Assembly: GCF_003730195.1 (NCBI RefSeq)
Contig: NZ_QWGG01000006.1
Coordinates: 124,001 to 188,000 of the forward strand
Direction: 5' to 3'
Length of the DNA: 64,000 bases
From: Halosimplex salinum
GTDB taxonomy: Archaea; Halobacteriota; Halobacteria; Halobacteriales; Haloarculaceae
In this document: positions 9,279 through 18,314 of the stretch, piece after piece
How the letters are laid out: each line of letters starts with the position of its first letter
How positions within the stretch are numbered: position 1 is the first letter of the stretch
Program-made: the position numbers and the translations under genes
Notes under the pieces: model-generated
What the model was told of the DNA's origin: nothing
The model's input: the letters and a program-made list of their open reading frames with translations, nothing else
Database searches by the model: none

Positions 9279-10294
9279 GACTCCACCCCCCGGTTCGTGA
9301 GCGGGTTCTCGCGGCTCACCGTTATCTCCTCGAACGTGCGGTCGTCGGTGCCGAAGGTGACGGTGACGCCGTCCGAGCTCCCGCGGATCACCACGTCGGC
9401 GTCCTCGACTGCCCCGTCGGGGAGCGCGTACGATTTGAACGGTGACGTGAAGTCGGTGTTCGTCACGGCGAGCGCGCCGAGCAGTCGTCGGCGGTGTTCC
9501 TCGCCGCGTCCGAGCGGGACCGTCTGTTCCGGGATCCGCAGTTCGACCGAGAGGCCGGCGTCCAGCGCCATCACGACGACGCTGGCCGCGGCGGCGGCCA
9601 TCTCGTCGACGGCGCCCGCGTCGGCGGTCGCCGCGACGACGAGGTCGTCGTCCTCGACGCGGTTGTCGGCGAACTCGGTGACGAAGATCTCGTCCTGCGC
9701 CTTGGCGGTGGACTTCCAGTGGACGTCACGTAGCGGGTCGCCCGGCACGTACTCGCGCAGGGAGTCGAACTCCTGGCGCTCGACCTCGGAGCGGTCGAGC
9801 ACGTGCCGGACGATGACGTCCCGACCGGCGACCTGATACACCGGCGGATAGACGACGACGCGGGTGGTCGACCCCGCGCTGTAGGTCGTCTCGACCAGTC
9901 CGAGGATGTCGCGGACGCGCACGTCGAGCGGCCCGAGTTTGTGTCGCCCGCGCTCGACGCAGGTGAGCGAGTACGAGACGGTGGTCGGGAGCGTCGCCTC
10001 GACGGTCGCTCCCTCGGCGGCGAGGCCGTCGGGGACGGTCTCCTCGATCAGCGCGACGCCGCTCCCGCTGACCTCGACGGTCACCTCGCGGGTGTCGCCG
10101 GGGAACCCCGCGGGGACCGTGTCGCGTTCGGCGGCCGGCGGTTCGCTTCGCCACAGCTGGACGACCGAGGCGAGGAGGGCGACGAGGGCGGGCGCGGCGA
10201 CGGCGTTGAGCGCGCGAGCCCCGTAAGTGATCGCGAAGACCTCGGCGACGAGGACGATCCCGACGACGGCGTAGCCGCGGCGTGTCAGTTGCAT
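9275..10294 (-). CDS. DUF58 domain protein of the MoxR operon
   Basis: The 339-residue product has two N-terminal membrane segments (RRGYAVVGIVLVAEVFAI and the next hydrophobic run). An extracytoplasmic beta-rich stretch and the DUF58 core follow, with the signature YVPGDPLRDVHWKSTAK and a von Willebrand A-like C-terminal half. DUF58 proteins accompany MoxR ATPases and are likely their clients. The ATG start shares one base with the moxR stop (TGATG). A GTG one codon upstream is the alternative start. Confidence 0.9.
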   Translation of the reverse strand: MQLTRRGYAVVGIVLVAEVFAITYGARALNAVAAPALVALLASVVQLWRSEPPAAERDTVPAGFPGDTREVTVEVSGSGVALIEETVPDGLAAEGATVEATLPTTVSYSLTCVERGRHKLGPLDVRVRDILGLVETTYSAGSTTRVVVYPPVYQVAGRDVIVRHVLDRSEVERQEFDSLREYVPGDPLRDVHWKSTAKAQDEIFVTEFADNRVEDDDLVVAATADAGAVDEMAAAAASVVVMALDAGLSVELRIPEQTVPLGRGEEHRRRLLGALAVTNTDFTSPFKSYALPDGAVEDADVVIRGSSDGVTVTFGTDDRTFEEITVSRENPLTNRGVES

Positions 10295-11262
10295 CACTCG
10301 ACGCGGACGGATTCGAGCGCGTTCTCGACGACGGCCCGCGGCGTCGTCTCGTCGGTGCTCGTCCTGATGCGGTGCGGGAAGACGACCTCCGCCTCGGTCT
10401 GCACGTCGTCGGGGATGACGTACTCCCGCCCCTCGAGGACGGCACGACCCTGTGCGGCCTGTAACACCGCGAGCCCGCCCCGTGGGCTCACGCCGAGTTC
10501 GGCGTGTCGCCGGGTGAACTGCGAGAGCCGGGTGACGTACTCGCGGACGCTCCGCTCGACGGTGACGTTCGCGGTGGTCTCGCGGGCGCTCTGCAGGTCT
10601 TCGAGCGTCGCGACTGACTCGAGTTCCTCGATGGGATGCTCGCCGACGATCCGGTCCAGCATCTCCGTCTCCTCGTCGGTCTCCGGGTAGCCCAGGTGGA
10701 GCTTCTTCATGAATCGGTCGAGTTCGGCCATCGGGAGTTCGTACGTCCGGTCCCGCTCGACGGTGTTCTGCGTCGCTATCACGGTGAACGGCTGGGGGAG
10801 GGTGCGCGACTCGCCGTCGACGGTGACCTGCTGTTCCTCCATGGCTTCGAGGAGGGCGGACTGTGTCTTGGGCGGCGCGCGGTTGATCTCGTCGCCGAGG
10901 ACGACGTTGGCGAAGACGGGACCGGGGCGGAACTCGAACTCCTCGGTCTTCTGGTTGAAGATGTTGACGCCGGTCACGTCCGACGGGAGGAGGTCGGGCG
11001 TGAACTGGACGCGCTTGAACGACCCCTCGAACGACTGGGCGATGGCGCGGGCGAGCATCGTCTTCCCCACGCCGGGGACGTCCTCGAGCAGGATGTGCCC
11101 CTTCCCGAGCAGGGCCGTGAGGATGTGTTCGATCTCGTTGTGGTGGCCGACGATCACCTGTTCGACGTTGTCGACGACGCGCGTGACCACCGTCTGGGCG
11201 TCGTCTACGTCCTCGACCGTACTCTCCTGGCGACCGGAGACTGGGGTGTCTGTGTCTGTCAT
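10294..11262 (-). CDS. moxR: MoxR-family AAA+ ATPase
   Basis: This 322-residue AAA+ ATPase has Walker A DVPGVGKTML near residues 61-70 and Walker B VVLGDEINRAPPKTQSALLEAMEE. Sensor 1 is FTVIATQN, and the sensor 2 region is typical of MoxR (FMKKLHLGYPE). MoxR proteins act as chaperones that assemble or activate vWA/DUF58 partners. It is first in a three-gene overlapping operon with DUF58 and TgpA-like genes. I chose ATG at 11262; an in-frame GTG at 11271 is possible. Confidence 0.92.
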   Translation of the reverse strand: MTDTDTPVSGRQESTVEDVDDAQTVVTRVVDNVEQVIVGHHNEIEHILTALLGKGHILLEDVPGVGKTMLARAIAQSFEGSFKRVQFTPDLLPSDVTGVNIFNQKTEEFEFRPGPVFANVVLGDEINRAPPKTQSALLEAMEEQQVTVDGESRTLPQPFTVIATQNTVERDRTYELPMAELDRFMKKLHLGYPETDEETEMLDRIVGEHPIEELESVATLEDLQSARETTANVTVERSVREYVTRLSQFTRRHAELGVSPRGGLAVLQAAQGRAVLEGREYVIPDDVQTEAEVVFPHRIRTSTDETTPRAVVENALESVRVE

Positions 11263-11394
11263 GTATGGCACGGCTCCGACACGCCGCGTCAGGGACCCGC
11301 GACTGCCGCGGCGACTCGTGGATGCGTGGGGACGACTCCCACGTGGCGTTCGGTACCGTGGCTTATGGCCGAAGACAGGTAACGTTTGCTTCGC

Positions 11395-11480
11395 TCACGA
11401 GGGGGCCGAAGCCTCGCTTCGACCGGACTGGGTAGATCGCGCTCACTGCGTTCGCGCGAACGCTCGGTACAGCCGATAGA
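11395..11480. repeat. Fragment resembling the composite intergenic element
   Basis: CGCGCTCACTGCGTTCGCGCG followed by a GCTCGGTACAGCC-like stretch resembles the block just before GCTCAGTAGAG at 57713-57750. It lies in the 254-base gap between moxR and the lipoprotein gene. Only this short block matches, and the stems of the full element are absent, so it may be a decayed copy or chance similarity in palindromic GC-rich DNA. Confidence 0.3.
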
Positions 11481-11516
11481 TCGACCGGGCGACCCGGTCG
11501 GTATCGGGGTGAGCCG

Positions 11517-12332
11517 TTACGACCCCGCCGTCACGTTCGTCGCCCAGTCCGGTTTCTCGACGTCGGTGCTCCCCACGTCGGACAGGGTGTACGTCCGGGA
11601 GAACCGCACATGAGAAACGTGTTCTGGAGATCTCACGAACGTGTACCGGTAGTAGCGGATGACGCCGTCTTCGTCGAGCAGGAGCGTCGCGGAGAAGTTC
11701 TCGTAGGACCAACTCGCGTTCTCGCTCCCCGCCCACGGGCCGGACAGCGCGTCGGCGCCGGTGGCCTCGTACCGCATCACCGGAACGCCCTGGAACGTCT
11801 CGACGCCCTCGCGCTCGTAGGTGGCGTCGATCGCACCGTGGTCGTAGGAGGCTCCGCTGCCGTTGTCGAACCAGCCACGCCAGAGATAGTACTCGCTCGA
11901 CTCGTCGAAAATCAGATAGTGGGTGTCCGGCTTGACCGTCAGCTCGTCACCCTCCTGCCACATCCGGTACGTCGCGCTCCCGTTCGAATAGTGGGTCACG
12001 TTCCCCGAAAAGTACCCCTCGGAGTGTGAGAGGTACTGTGAGGCGCCCGGTTCGACGAGATACCGGGTCGTGTCGTTCATGTGTCTGAACTTCTCCTCCG
12101 ACGTCGGACTGCGGTCCGTCCGGTTTTTCTCGATCACGAGCGCGAAACTCGTGTCGGCCATCGCAGTCGCGTGGGTGTCGAACACCGACTGGTCGATGGC
12201 CGACGCGTTCGGGAAATCGGCGGGGGACGCGTCAGGTGTCGGTTCGTTCCCGTCCGTGCCTAGAGGTCCAGTACAGCCCGCGAGGACGAGGAGGGCGACG
12301 ACGGCGGTCGCTGAGAGGAGGGACGCACGCAT
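11517..12332 (-). CDS. Secreted lipoprotein, LppX/LolA-like fold suspected
   Basis: The 271-residue protein has a Sec signal ending in lipobox LAGC (Cys at about residue 19) and an acidic linker. The mature domain is rich in beta strands (repeats of the type YLVEPGASQYLS, TYRMWQEGDELTVK). Such haloarchaeal lipoproteins of about 250-280 residues form a large family of unknown function that I recall as DUF7537-like. The fold may resemble carriers such as LolA. It stands alone. No catalytic residues can be proposed. Confidence 0.72.
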   Translation of the reverse strand: MRASLLSATAVVALLVLAGCTGPLGTDGNEPTPDASPADFPNASAIDQSVFDTHATAMADTSFALVIEKNRTDRSPTSEEKFRHMNDTTRYLVEPGASQYLSHSEGYFSGNVTHYSNGSATYRMWQEGDELTVKPDTHYLIFDESSEYYLWRGWFDNGSGASYDHGAIDATYEREGVETFQGVPVMRYEATGADALSGPWAGSENASWSYENFSATLLLDEDGVIRYYRYTFVRSPEHVSHVRFSRTYTLSDVGSTDVEKPDWATNVTAGS

Positions 12333-12431
12333 GGGATACTGTTACTCACTGCACAATTAACGATTCCGTTACGGCGGTTCTCCCGCACAGTCGTTCCGGT
12401 CCGACAGACGGCCGTTCAGACGACCGGACGT

Positions 12432-12923
12432 CTACCACTCCTTGCAGTCCGTACAGACGAGGTCGCCGTCCTGTCGCCACCGCCGGTCGACCGTCTCCGC
12501 ACAGTCCGCGCAGAGGCCGCCGTCGCCGCTCCAGGCGTACGTCGAACTCGCCGGTTCGACCTCGCTGGGATCGACGCGGACGTCCTCACCGTCGGACTCC
12601 GCGGGCGTATCGCCGTTACCGGTAACATCGTCGTCGCCAGTCGCATCGTCGTCACCGGTCGCATCGTCGTCGCTCAGAGCGGTATCGTCACTCGGATCGG
12701 TTTCGCCACTCGACGCGGACTCGGCCGCCGCTTCCTCACTATTCTCGGTCGTCTCGGCGCCGTCGTCCGTCTCCTCGGCGCCGTCGTCTGTCTCCACGGC
12801 GCCGTCGTCTGTCTCCACGGCGCCGTCGTTCGTCCCCACGTCGTCGGAGTCGTCAGATTCGTCGGAGTCGTCAGGCTCGTCGTCGTCGTCCTCCAGAAAG
12901 TCGTCGAGCGACCGGTCTCCCAT
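12432..12923 (-). CDS. Acidic low-complexity protein with C-terminal zinc finger
   Basis: The 163-residue product starts MGDRSLDDFLEDDDDE. It continues with a highly acidic Asp/Glu/Ser/Thr stretch that includes 21-base tandem repeats (EETDDGA/VETDDGA), and ends in a compact zinc-ribbon-like motif with CADC and CTDC spaced about 17 residues apart. Haloarchaea carry such proteins (a family I recall as DUF7573); the function is unknown. The tract at about 12760-12840 is prone to slippage and probably varies between strains. The start is the first Met before the conserved SLDDFL motif. Confidence 0.75.
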   Translation of the reverse strand: MGDRSLDDFLEDDDDEPDDSDESDDSDDVGTNDGAVETDDGAVETDDGAEETDDGAETTENSEEAAAESASSGETDPSDDTALSDDDATGDDDATGDDDVTGNGDTPAESDGEDVRVDPSEVEPASSTYAWSGDGGLCADCAETVDRRWRQDGDLVCTDCKEW

Positions 12924-12997
12924 GCACTGGTCTGGTCGCGCGCTCCTCTTAGCGCTGACGGACCCGTCGACCGCGTAGCCGTATCGACCTCGCCGCC

Positions 12998-13648
12998 TTA
13001 CGACCGCGCGTTCTCGATGGCCTCGACGAACGCGGCGGCCGACTCGCGGACGCCGTCCCAGTCCTCGCGCTCGATGGCGTCGTAGTCCACGAGCGCCGAG
13101 CCGGCCCCGACTGCCACCGCTCCGGCGTCGAAGTACTCGGCGACGTTGTCCGCCGAGACGCCGCCGGTCGGCATGATCGGGATGTCGCCCAGCGGTCCCT
13201 GGAGCGCGCCGATGTGGCCCGGTCCGACCGTCGACGCGGGGAACATCTTCAGGATGTCCGCGCCCGCCTCCATCGCCTCGGCCGCCTCGGTCGGCGTCAT
13301 CACGCCGGGGATGCAGACGACGCCCTCGCGGTTGCACACGTCGATCACGTCCTCGTTCAGGTTCGGGGCGAGGACGAACTGCGCGCCGGCCTCGATGACG
13401 TTGCGCGCCGCGGCGGCGTCCATCACGGTGCCCGCGCCGACGACCGCGTCGGTGCCCTCCATCGCCCGGTCCACGTCGGCGATCATCTCGCTGCAACGCT
13501 TGGCGTCGGCCGTCACTTCCAGCGCCGTGACGCCGCCCTCGTGGATGGCCTCGGCCACCGGCACGATGTCGTCCTCGTCGATCCCTCGCAGGACCGCCGT
13601 CACGCCGCTGTCGACGATACGCTGCTGGATGTCGCCTTTCTTCGTCAT
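12998..13648 (-). CDS. eda: 2-dehydro-3-deoxy-phosphogluconate (KDPG) aldolase
   Basis: This 216-residue class I aldolase is of the bacterial Eda type. Signature residues are Glu in ALEVTADA, GAGTVMD, the Schiff-base lysine in DILKMFPAS, and the phosphate-binding MPTGGVSADN. It splits KDPG (or KDPGal) into pyruvate and glyceraldehyde-3-phosphate in the semi-phosphorylative Entner-Doudoroff route used by haloarchaea for sugars. The ATG at 13648 (MTKKGD) fits family length; longer frames upstream are not supported. Neighbours do not encode other pathway enzymes. Confidence 0.9.
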   Translation of the reverse strand: MTKKGDIQQRIVDSGVTAVLRGIDEDDIVPVAEAIHEGGVTALEVTADAKRCSEMIADVDRAMEGTDAVVGAGTVMDAAAARNVIEAGAQFVLAPNLNEDVIDVCNREGVVCIPGVMTPTEAAEAMEAGADILKMFPASTVGPGHIGALQGPLGDIPIMPTGGVSADNVAEYFDAGAVAVGAGSALVDYDAIEREDWDGVRESAAAFVEAIENARS

Positions 13649-13770
13649 GTCTCTCCATCCGACCGGCGGGGGCAAAAGGGTACTCGGTCTGGTCGGGCCG
13701 TCCGTGTGTCCCGTGATCACTCGCCACTCGATAGGCACGCTTTTGATTCGCTGGTGTCACCTCTCTGGCC

Positions 13771-15612
13771 ATGCCTTCCGAGATCCCCCTGGAGGAACTC
13801 GCCAGTCTCCCGAACGTCTACCATCCTCGACTCGACCCCGCGGGCGAGCGGATCGCCTGCTTCTACGACGGGAGCGGCCGCGTCGAACTCTGTCTGGTCG
13901 ACCCCGGGACGGGCGAGGTGACGCAGGTCAGCGACGGTGAGGTGCCCCGCGAGGCGCGCTACCCCATCGAGTGGGCGCCCGACGGCGAATCTGTGTACTT
14001 CCACCGCGACGAGGGCGGCGACGAGCAGAACGACATCTGCGCGTTCGACCTCGACGGTGGCGTCCGGGCGGTCGTCGAGAACGACAGCCAGTGCATCCTC
14101 TTCGACGTGGCCCCGGACGGTCGCCTCCTCTACGCCAGCGACGCCGGCGCGCAGATGAACCTCTACGAGCACGACCCCGCCGTCGGCGAGGACCGACAGT
14201 TGACCCGCTACGACCGCCCCGTCTTCGGCGGACAGTACGACCCCGCCGGCGAGCGGGTCGCCTACGTCACCAACGAGCGGGCCGACCTGGAGAACCGCGA
14301 CACCTACGTCGCGTCGGTCGCCGAGGCCGCCCCGGACCCGCCCACCAGCGAGGGCGGGGACGCCGCGGCCCGCCGCCTCGACGTCAGCCCCGAGGGCTAC
14401 GAGACGGGCGTCTCCGACTGGGCGCCCGCGGGCGACGCGCTCCTGCTCACGGACAACGAGACCGACCGCTCGCGGGTCGGACTTTACGACCTGGCGACCG
14501 ACGACCCGACGTGGCTGAGCGACGGCGAGTTCGAGGAGCACGGCCACTTCGTCCACCCCGACGGGCGCGTCTTCGCCGAGCGGGTGACCGAGGGGACTCA
14601 GCGACTCGTCGTCTACGACCGCGAGGGCTCGGAGGTCGCGACGCCGTTCACCGACGGAGTGGCCTGGCCCGTCGCCGGCCGCGACGCCGCGGTGTTCCCG
14701 GACGGGAGCGTCCTCGTCGGCCAGGCCACCGCGACGACCCGCACCACCTACTACCGGTACGACCCCGCCGCCGACGAGACGGCGGTCGTCCGCGAGGCAG
14801 AGTACGGCGACGTCGACCCCGACCGCTTCCGCGGCGCCGAGTACGTGACCTACGAGTCGACCGACGGGACCGATATCGGGGCCGTCCTCTACGACAGCGG
14901 CGAGCGCCCGTCGCCGGTGGTGGTCGCGGTCCACGGCGGGCCGCCCGCCGACGTGAAGCAGTCGTTCGACGCCCAGACCCAGTTCCTCCTCGACCGCGGG
15001 TACTCCGTGCTGTGGCCGAACTTCCGCGGGTCGACCGGTCGCGGCCGCGCGTTCAAGAACGCCATCCACGGCGACTGGGGCGGCCAGGAGCAGGAAGACG
15101 TCGCCGCGGGCGCCCGCTGGGTCGCCGACAAGGAGTGGGTCGACGAGGACGACCTGGCCGTCTTCGGCGGGTCGTTCGGCGGCTACTCCGCCTACTGGCA
15201 ACTCGTCCGGTACCCCGACCTGTGGGACGCCGGCATCGCCTGGGTCGGCATCACCGACCTCCCGGGCCTGTTCGAGGAGTCGATGGCCCACTTCAAGACC
15301 ATCCTGCGCGAGCAGATGGGCGACCCCGAGGACAACGCCGACCTGTGGCGCGAGCGGAGCCCGATCACCCACGTCGAGGACATCGAGGCGCCGCTGTTGA
15401 TGCTCCACGGCGTCAACGACCCGCGCTGTCCCGTCTCGCAGGCCCGCGACTTCCGGGACGCCCTGGAGGAGCGCCGCGGCTGGACCGAGGGCGAACAGTT
15501 CGAGTACGTCGAACTCGGCGCGGAGGGCCACGCCTCGACCGACATCGACCACAAGATCCGCGTCTACCGCGAACTCGCCGACTTCCTCGACGAGCGATTC
15601 CCCGCGGAGTGA
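13771..15612 (+). CDS. S9 family serine peptidase (prolyl oligopeptidase-like)
   Basis: The 613-residue protein pairs an N-terminal beta-propeller (WD40/TolB-like blades such as RVELCLVDPGTGEV, to about residue 350) with a C-terminal alpha/beta hydrolase. The nucleophile is Ser468 in GGSFGGYSAYW, the acid is in HGVNDPRCP and the His in EGHAS near the end. HGGPPAD marks the oxyanion region. No signal peptide is seen, so it is probably a cytosolic oligopeptidase or acylaminoacyl peptidase. Substrate specificity cannot be read from sequence. The gene is monocistronic. Confidence 0.93.
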   Translation: MPSEIPLEELASLPNVYHPRLDPAGERIACFYDGSGRVELCLVDPGTGEVTQVSDGEVPREARYPIEWAPDGESVYFHRDEGGDEQNDICAFDLDGGVRAVVENDSQCILFDVAPDGRLLYASDAGAQMNLYEHDPAVGEDRQLTRYDRPVFGGQYDPAGERVAYVTNERADLENRDTYVASVAEAAPDPPTSEGGDAAARRLDVSPEGYETGVSDWAPAGDALLLTDNETDRSRVGLYDLATDDPTWLSDGEFEEHGHFVHPDGRVFAERVTEGTQRLVVYDREGSEVATPFTDGVAWPVAGRDAAVFPDGSVLVGQATATTRTTYYRYDPAADETAVVREAEYGDVDPDRFRGAEYVTYESTDGTDIGAVLYDSGERPSPVVVAVHGGPPADVKQSFDAQTQFLLDRGYSVLWPNFRGSTGRGRAFKNAIHGDWGGQEQEDVAAGARWVADKEWVDEDDLAVFGGSFGGYSAYWQLVRYPDLWDAGIAWVGITDLPGLFEESMAHFKTILREQMGDPEDNADLWRERSPITHVEDIEAPLLMLHGVNDPRCPVSQARDFRDALEERRGWTEGEQFEYVELGAEGHASTDIDHKIRVYRELADFLDERFPAE

Positions 15613-15700
15613 GCGGTGCGAGGCGCGAGTGGAACGAGCGCCTCGGTAGCGAGCGGCGAAGCCGCGAGCAGCGGACGACGCCGCGGCCGACCGCCCGCGC

Positions 15701-16084
15701 TCACTCCGCTGCTTCTCCGGGCTCGTAGGGATGAGCGATGTCGGACTTCGGCGCGCCCGTCCCGAGGACGCGGACGTTCTCCTCGGCGCTCTCTGGGTTG
15801 TACGCCCGATGGGCGCTCTCCGGTTCGGCGACGAACACCTCGCCCGCCTCGACGACGTACTCCTCTTCAGGTGTCTCGACGTGCAGCGTTCCCTCGACCA
15901 CGTAGAAGGCCTCCTCGCGGCGGTCGTGGTAGTGGTATACTCGAGGGAGTTGCTCGCCGGGCGCCATCTCGTAGGTAGCGAGGTGGAGCGCGGCCAGTTC
16001 GGCGGCGTCGGAGATCCCTCTTCGATCGCAGGGGTAGTCCGGCGTCGCGTCCAACTCGTCGGGGTCGACGTGGTGGTAGCCCAT
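15701..16084 (-). CDS. Cupin domain protein
   Basis: The 127-residue single-domain cupin shows motif 1 as YHYHDRREEAFYVVEGTLHV (metal ligands His, His, Glu) and motif 2 as GEVFVAEPESAHRAYNP with the last His. It looks able to bind a metal ion; many such proteins act on small sugars or as sensors. The substrate is unknown. It converges with the S9 peptidase and lies next to the AEC transporter with no overlap. Confidence 0.86.
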   Translation of the reverse strand: MGYHHVDPDELDATPDYPCDRRGISDAAELAALHLATYEMAPGEQLPRVYHYHDRREEAFYVVEGTLHVETPEEEYVVEAGEVFVAEPESAHRAYNPESAEENVRVLGTGAPKSDIAHPYEPGEAAE

Positions 16085-16132
16085 GCCCGACCGTGGGTCG
16101 CGGTCGCTGATAAAGGCCGTCGGGAACGCACC

Positions 16133-17041
16133 TCAGCCCATCACGTGCAGGATCACGGCCACCGTCCCGAGCGAGGCCAGCGTGGTGGCGAAGACGTTGA
16201 GCGAGGCCAGCTGGGCGTCGCCGCCGAGTTCGGTCGCGTAGACGTACGTCGAGACGGCCGAGGGCATGCCGAGCATGACGACGACGGCGGCCGCGGCGGT
16301 CGCGTCGACGGCCAGCAGGGTGAACACGACCCACGCGACCGCGGGCATCAGCCCGATCTTCATCGCGACGACCGACCCGGTCAGCCCGTAGTCCAGGTCC
16401 GCGTCGACCACCTGCAGCGAGGCGCCGACACAGAGCAGTGCGACCGGGAGCGCGAGTTCGGAGACGCTGCCGAGTCCGGTCGCGACGGCGCCGGGCACGC
16501 CCAGTCCGAGCGTCGAGAAGCTCAGCCCGACGACGAGCGCGATCAGGACCGGGTTGGTGACGACGCCGCGCAACTCCTCGGCGGCGTCGGCGTCGGCGTC
16601 GTTGATGGCGATCAGCGAGAGCACCGTGAGCGGCGTCTGGACGAGCACGCCGATGCCGAGGACGACCGCGGCGGTCCCGCTGGCGGCCCCGCCCAGCGTC
16701 GCTTCGACGAGCGGTAGTCCGAGGAAGCCGAGGTTCGAGTGGTACGACTGGACGAGGGCGACGCTGCGGCGGCCGCGCGACGCGCGCCGGCGGTGGAGCA
16801 GCCACGCGAGTCCGACGACCGTCGCGAACACGAGGAGCACGCCACCGACCAGCGCCGGCGAGACCAGTTCACTCAGCGCACGGTCGTACGTCGAGGAGAA
16901 GACGAGCGCCGGGAGCGCGACGTAGAACGCCACGCCGTTCAGCCACTCCGTCCGCCGCTCGGTCAGGACGCCGACCTGCCGGGCGCCGACGCCGATACCG
17001 AGAATCGCGAGCAGATACCCCAGCCGGACGAACACCTCCAT
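16133..17041 (-). CDS. AEC family transporter
   Basis: The 302-residue protein has about ten hydrophobic segments, typical of the auxin efflux carrier family. It opens with LAILGIGVGARQVGVL, has NLGFLGLPL in the first half and TNPVLIALVVGLSFS before the second bundle, and MPSAVSTYVYA near the end. Members export organic anions such as malate. The substrate here is not predictable. It is transcribed toward the cupin gene, 48 bases apart, and might be cotranscribed with it. Confidence 0.88.
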   Translation of the reverse strand: MEVFVRLGYLLAILGIGVGARQVGVLTERRTEWLNGVAFYVALPALVFSSTYDRALSELVSPALVGGVLLVFATVVGLAWLLHRRRASRGRRSVALVQSYHSNLGFLGLPLVEATLGGAASGTAAVVLGIGVLVQTPLTVLSLIAINDADADAAEELRGVVTNPVLIALVVGLSFSTLGLGVPGAVATGLGSVSELALPVALLCVGASLQVVDADLDYGLTGSVVAMKIGLMPAVAWVVFTLLAVDATAAAAVVVMLGMPSAVSTYVYATELGGDAQLASLNVFATTLASLGTVAVILHVMG

Positions 17042-17150
17042 ACCCTGCCCGTACCGAGCGGTGCTCTTGTGCGTTCGGATCGGAGCGCGTCTCGCCGGTG
17101 GGGACGGGCGGGAGGGAGCGTCGGCGCTGACCGCCGACGCACGACGCCGC

Positions 17151-18167
17151 TCACCGCAGCGCTTCCTTGCGCTCCCGTTCGGAGAGTTCGACGCCGCCGG
17201 CGACGTTCCGGCTACACCGCTCGCACTCGTGGGAGACGCCGCCGTCGTCGTACGTTCGGACCGGCGTGCCCAGCAGGAAGAAGGCGTCTTTCTGCCGTCG
17301 AGCGATGACGGCGTCGGCGCTCTCGCCGCAGTTCGGGCACCACTCCTTGTCCGGTGCGGGTTCCTGCCAGGTGATCCGGTGGCGACCGAAGACGGTGCCG
17401 TCGTGGGCCTCCTCCTTCGTGGTCTCGATGACCGCCTCGGGCGGGAGCGGGTCGGACTCGACGGCGTTGTCGAACCCGCTCTCGGCGGCGGTCGTCACCG
17501 AGACGTACGGGCCGACGCTGACGCGGTTGTCCCGGCCGACGAAGAACACGGTCACGTCCATCCCGTGCCCCTCGATACGGATCTCGTTGTTCCAGCCCGT
17601 GACGTACACCGTCAGGTCGTGCTTGGCCTCCGTGACTGTGATCTCGTTTTTCGCACCGCGGACTGAGACGCCGTCGCGCGGGTCGCGCCCCTCTCGCGTG
17701 TGGTTCCAGCCCGTGACCGAGACGTCGTAGGACTCGGGCGACCCCGTCGGCGCGGCGGCGTCGTCGTGGAACACCTGCTCGGCGCCGGCGGCGTCGAGCG
17801 CGTCGGCGGCCCCGTGCGAGACGAACACGTCGCCCACCTCCGCGACCACCACGTCGCCGTCGACGGACTCGACGTAGCCGTCTTCGAGGTCGCCCGTCAC
17901 TTCGGTGGCGACGGCGGGGTGGTCCGCCGGTGCGTCCCGGGTTTCGTCCCCGTCGTTCTGCGTTTCGCCGCCGTTCGGTGTCTCGCCGTCGGCCGACACG
18001 TCGGTGAAGACGTACTCCGCGTCGGCGAGGCGGAGCGTGCCGGCGACGCTCTCCGATCCGACGAAGACGTCTTCGGCCCCCCGGAGGCCGACCGGTGGTC
18101 GATGTGACCCGGCGAGGCGCACGTCGCCGGACAGTTCCTCGGTCGTCGCGTCCCAGCTATCGGTCAT
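17151..18167 (-). CDS. Beta-rich repeat protein with C-terminal zinc ribbon
   Basis: The 338-residue protein has no signal peptide. Residues 1-250 consist of short alternating hydrophobic strands repeated every 18-22 residues (VSVRGAKNEITVTEAKHDL, VYVTGWNNEIRIEGHG, VFFVGRDNRVSVG), suggesting a beta-solenoid like DUF3060 or bactofilin-type scaffolds. The C-terminus has CPNC and CERC, about 45 residues apart, a likely zinc ribbon. The promoter region is shared with the divergent lipoprotein gene. I do not recognise the family with certainty, and no function is proposed beyond a possible scaffold. Confidence 0.65.
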   Translation of the reverse strand: MTDSWDATTEELSGDVRLAGSHRPPVGLRGAEDVFVGSESVAGTLRLADAEYVFTDVSADGETPNGGETQNDGDETRDAPADHPAVATEVTGDLEDGYVESVDGDVVVAEVGDVFVSHGAADALDAAGAEQVFHDDAAAPTGSPESYDVSVTGWNHTREGRDPRDGVSVRGAKNEITVTEAKHDLTVYVTGWNNEIRIEGHGMDVTVFFVGRDNRVSVGPYVSVTTAAESGFDNAVESDPLPPEAVIETTKEEAHDGTVFGRHRITWQEPAPDKEWCPNCGESADAVIARRQKDAFFLLGTPVRTYDDGGVSHECERCSRNVAGGVELSERERKEALR

Positions 18168-18314
18168 TCTCTGCGTTCGAACCCCGTTACGACGCCCCTA
18201 CCACCTGTCGGTACTTCAATGATTTCAACGAGATACGGTAAGCGGGCCGAACCAGTCACTTCGGTGAAACGGTAATATAAAGTTACTTTACGGCCCCGCT
18301 ATCGGGTAGTGGAT

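Noticed and set aside
13717-16131. Very long minus-strand frame opposite the S9 peptidase
   Set aside because: It is a shadow frame: the plus strand has intact peptidase motifs, and the minus translation is Arg/Val/Gly-biased as expected for the antisense of GC-rich coding DNA.
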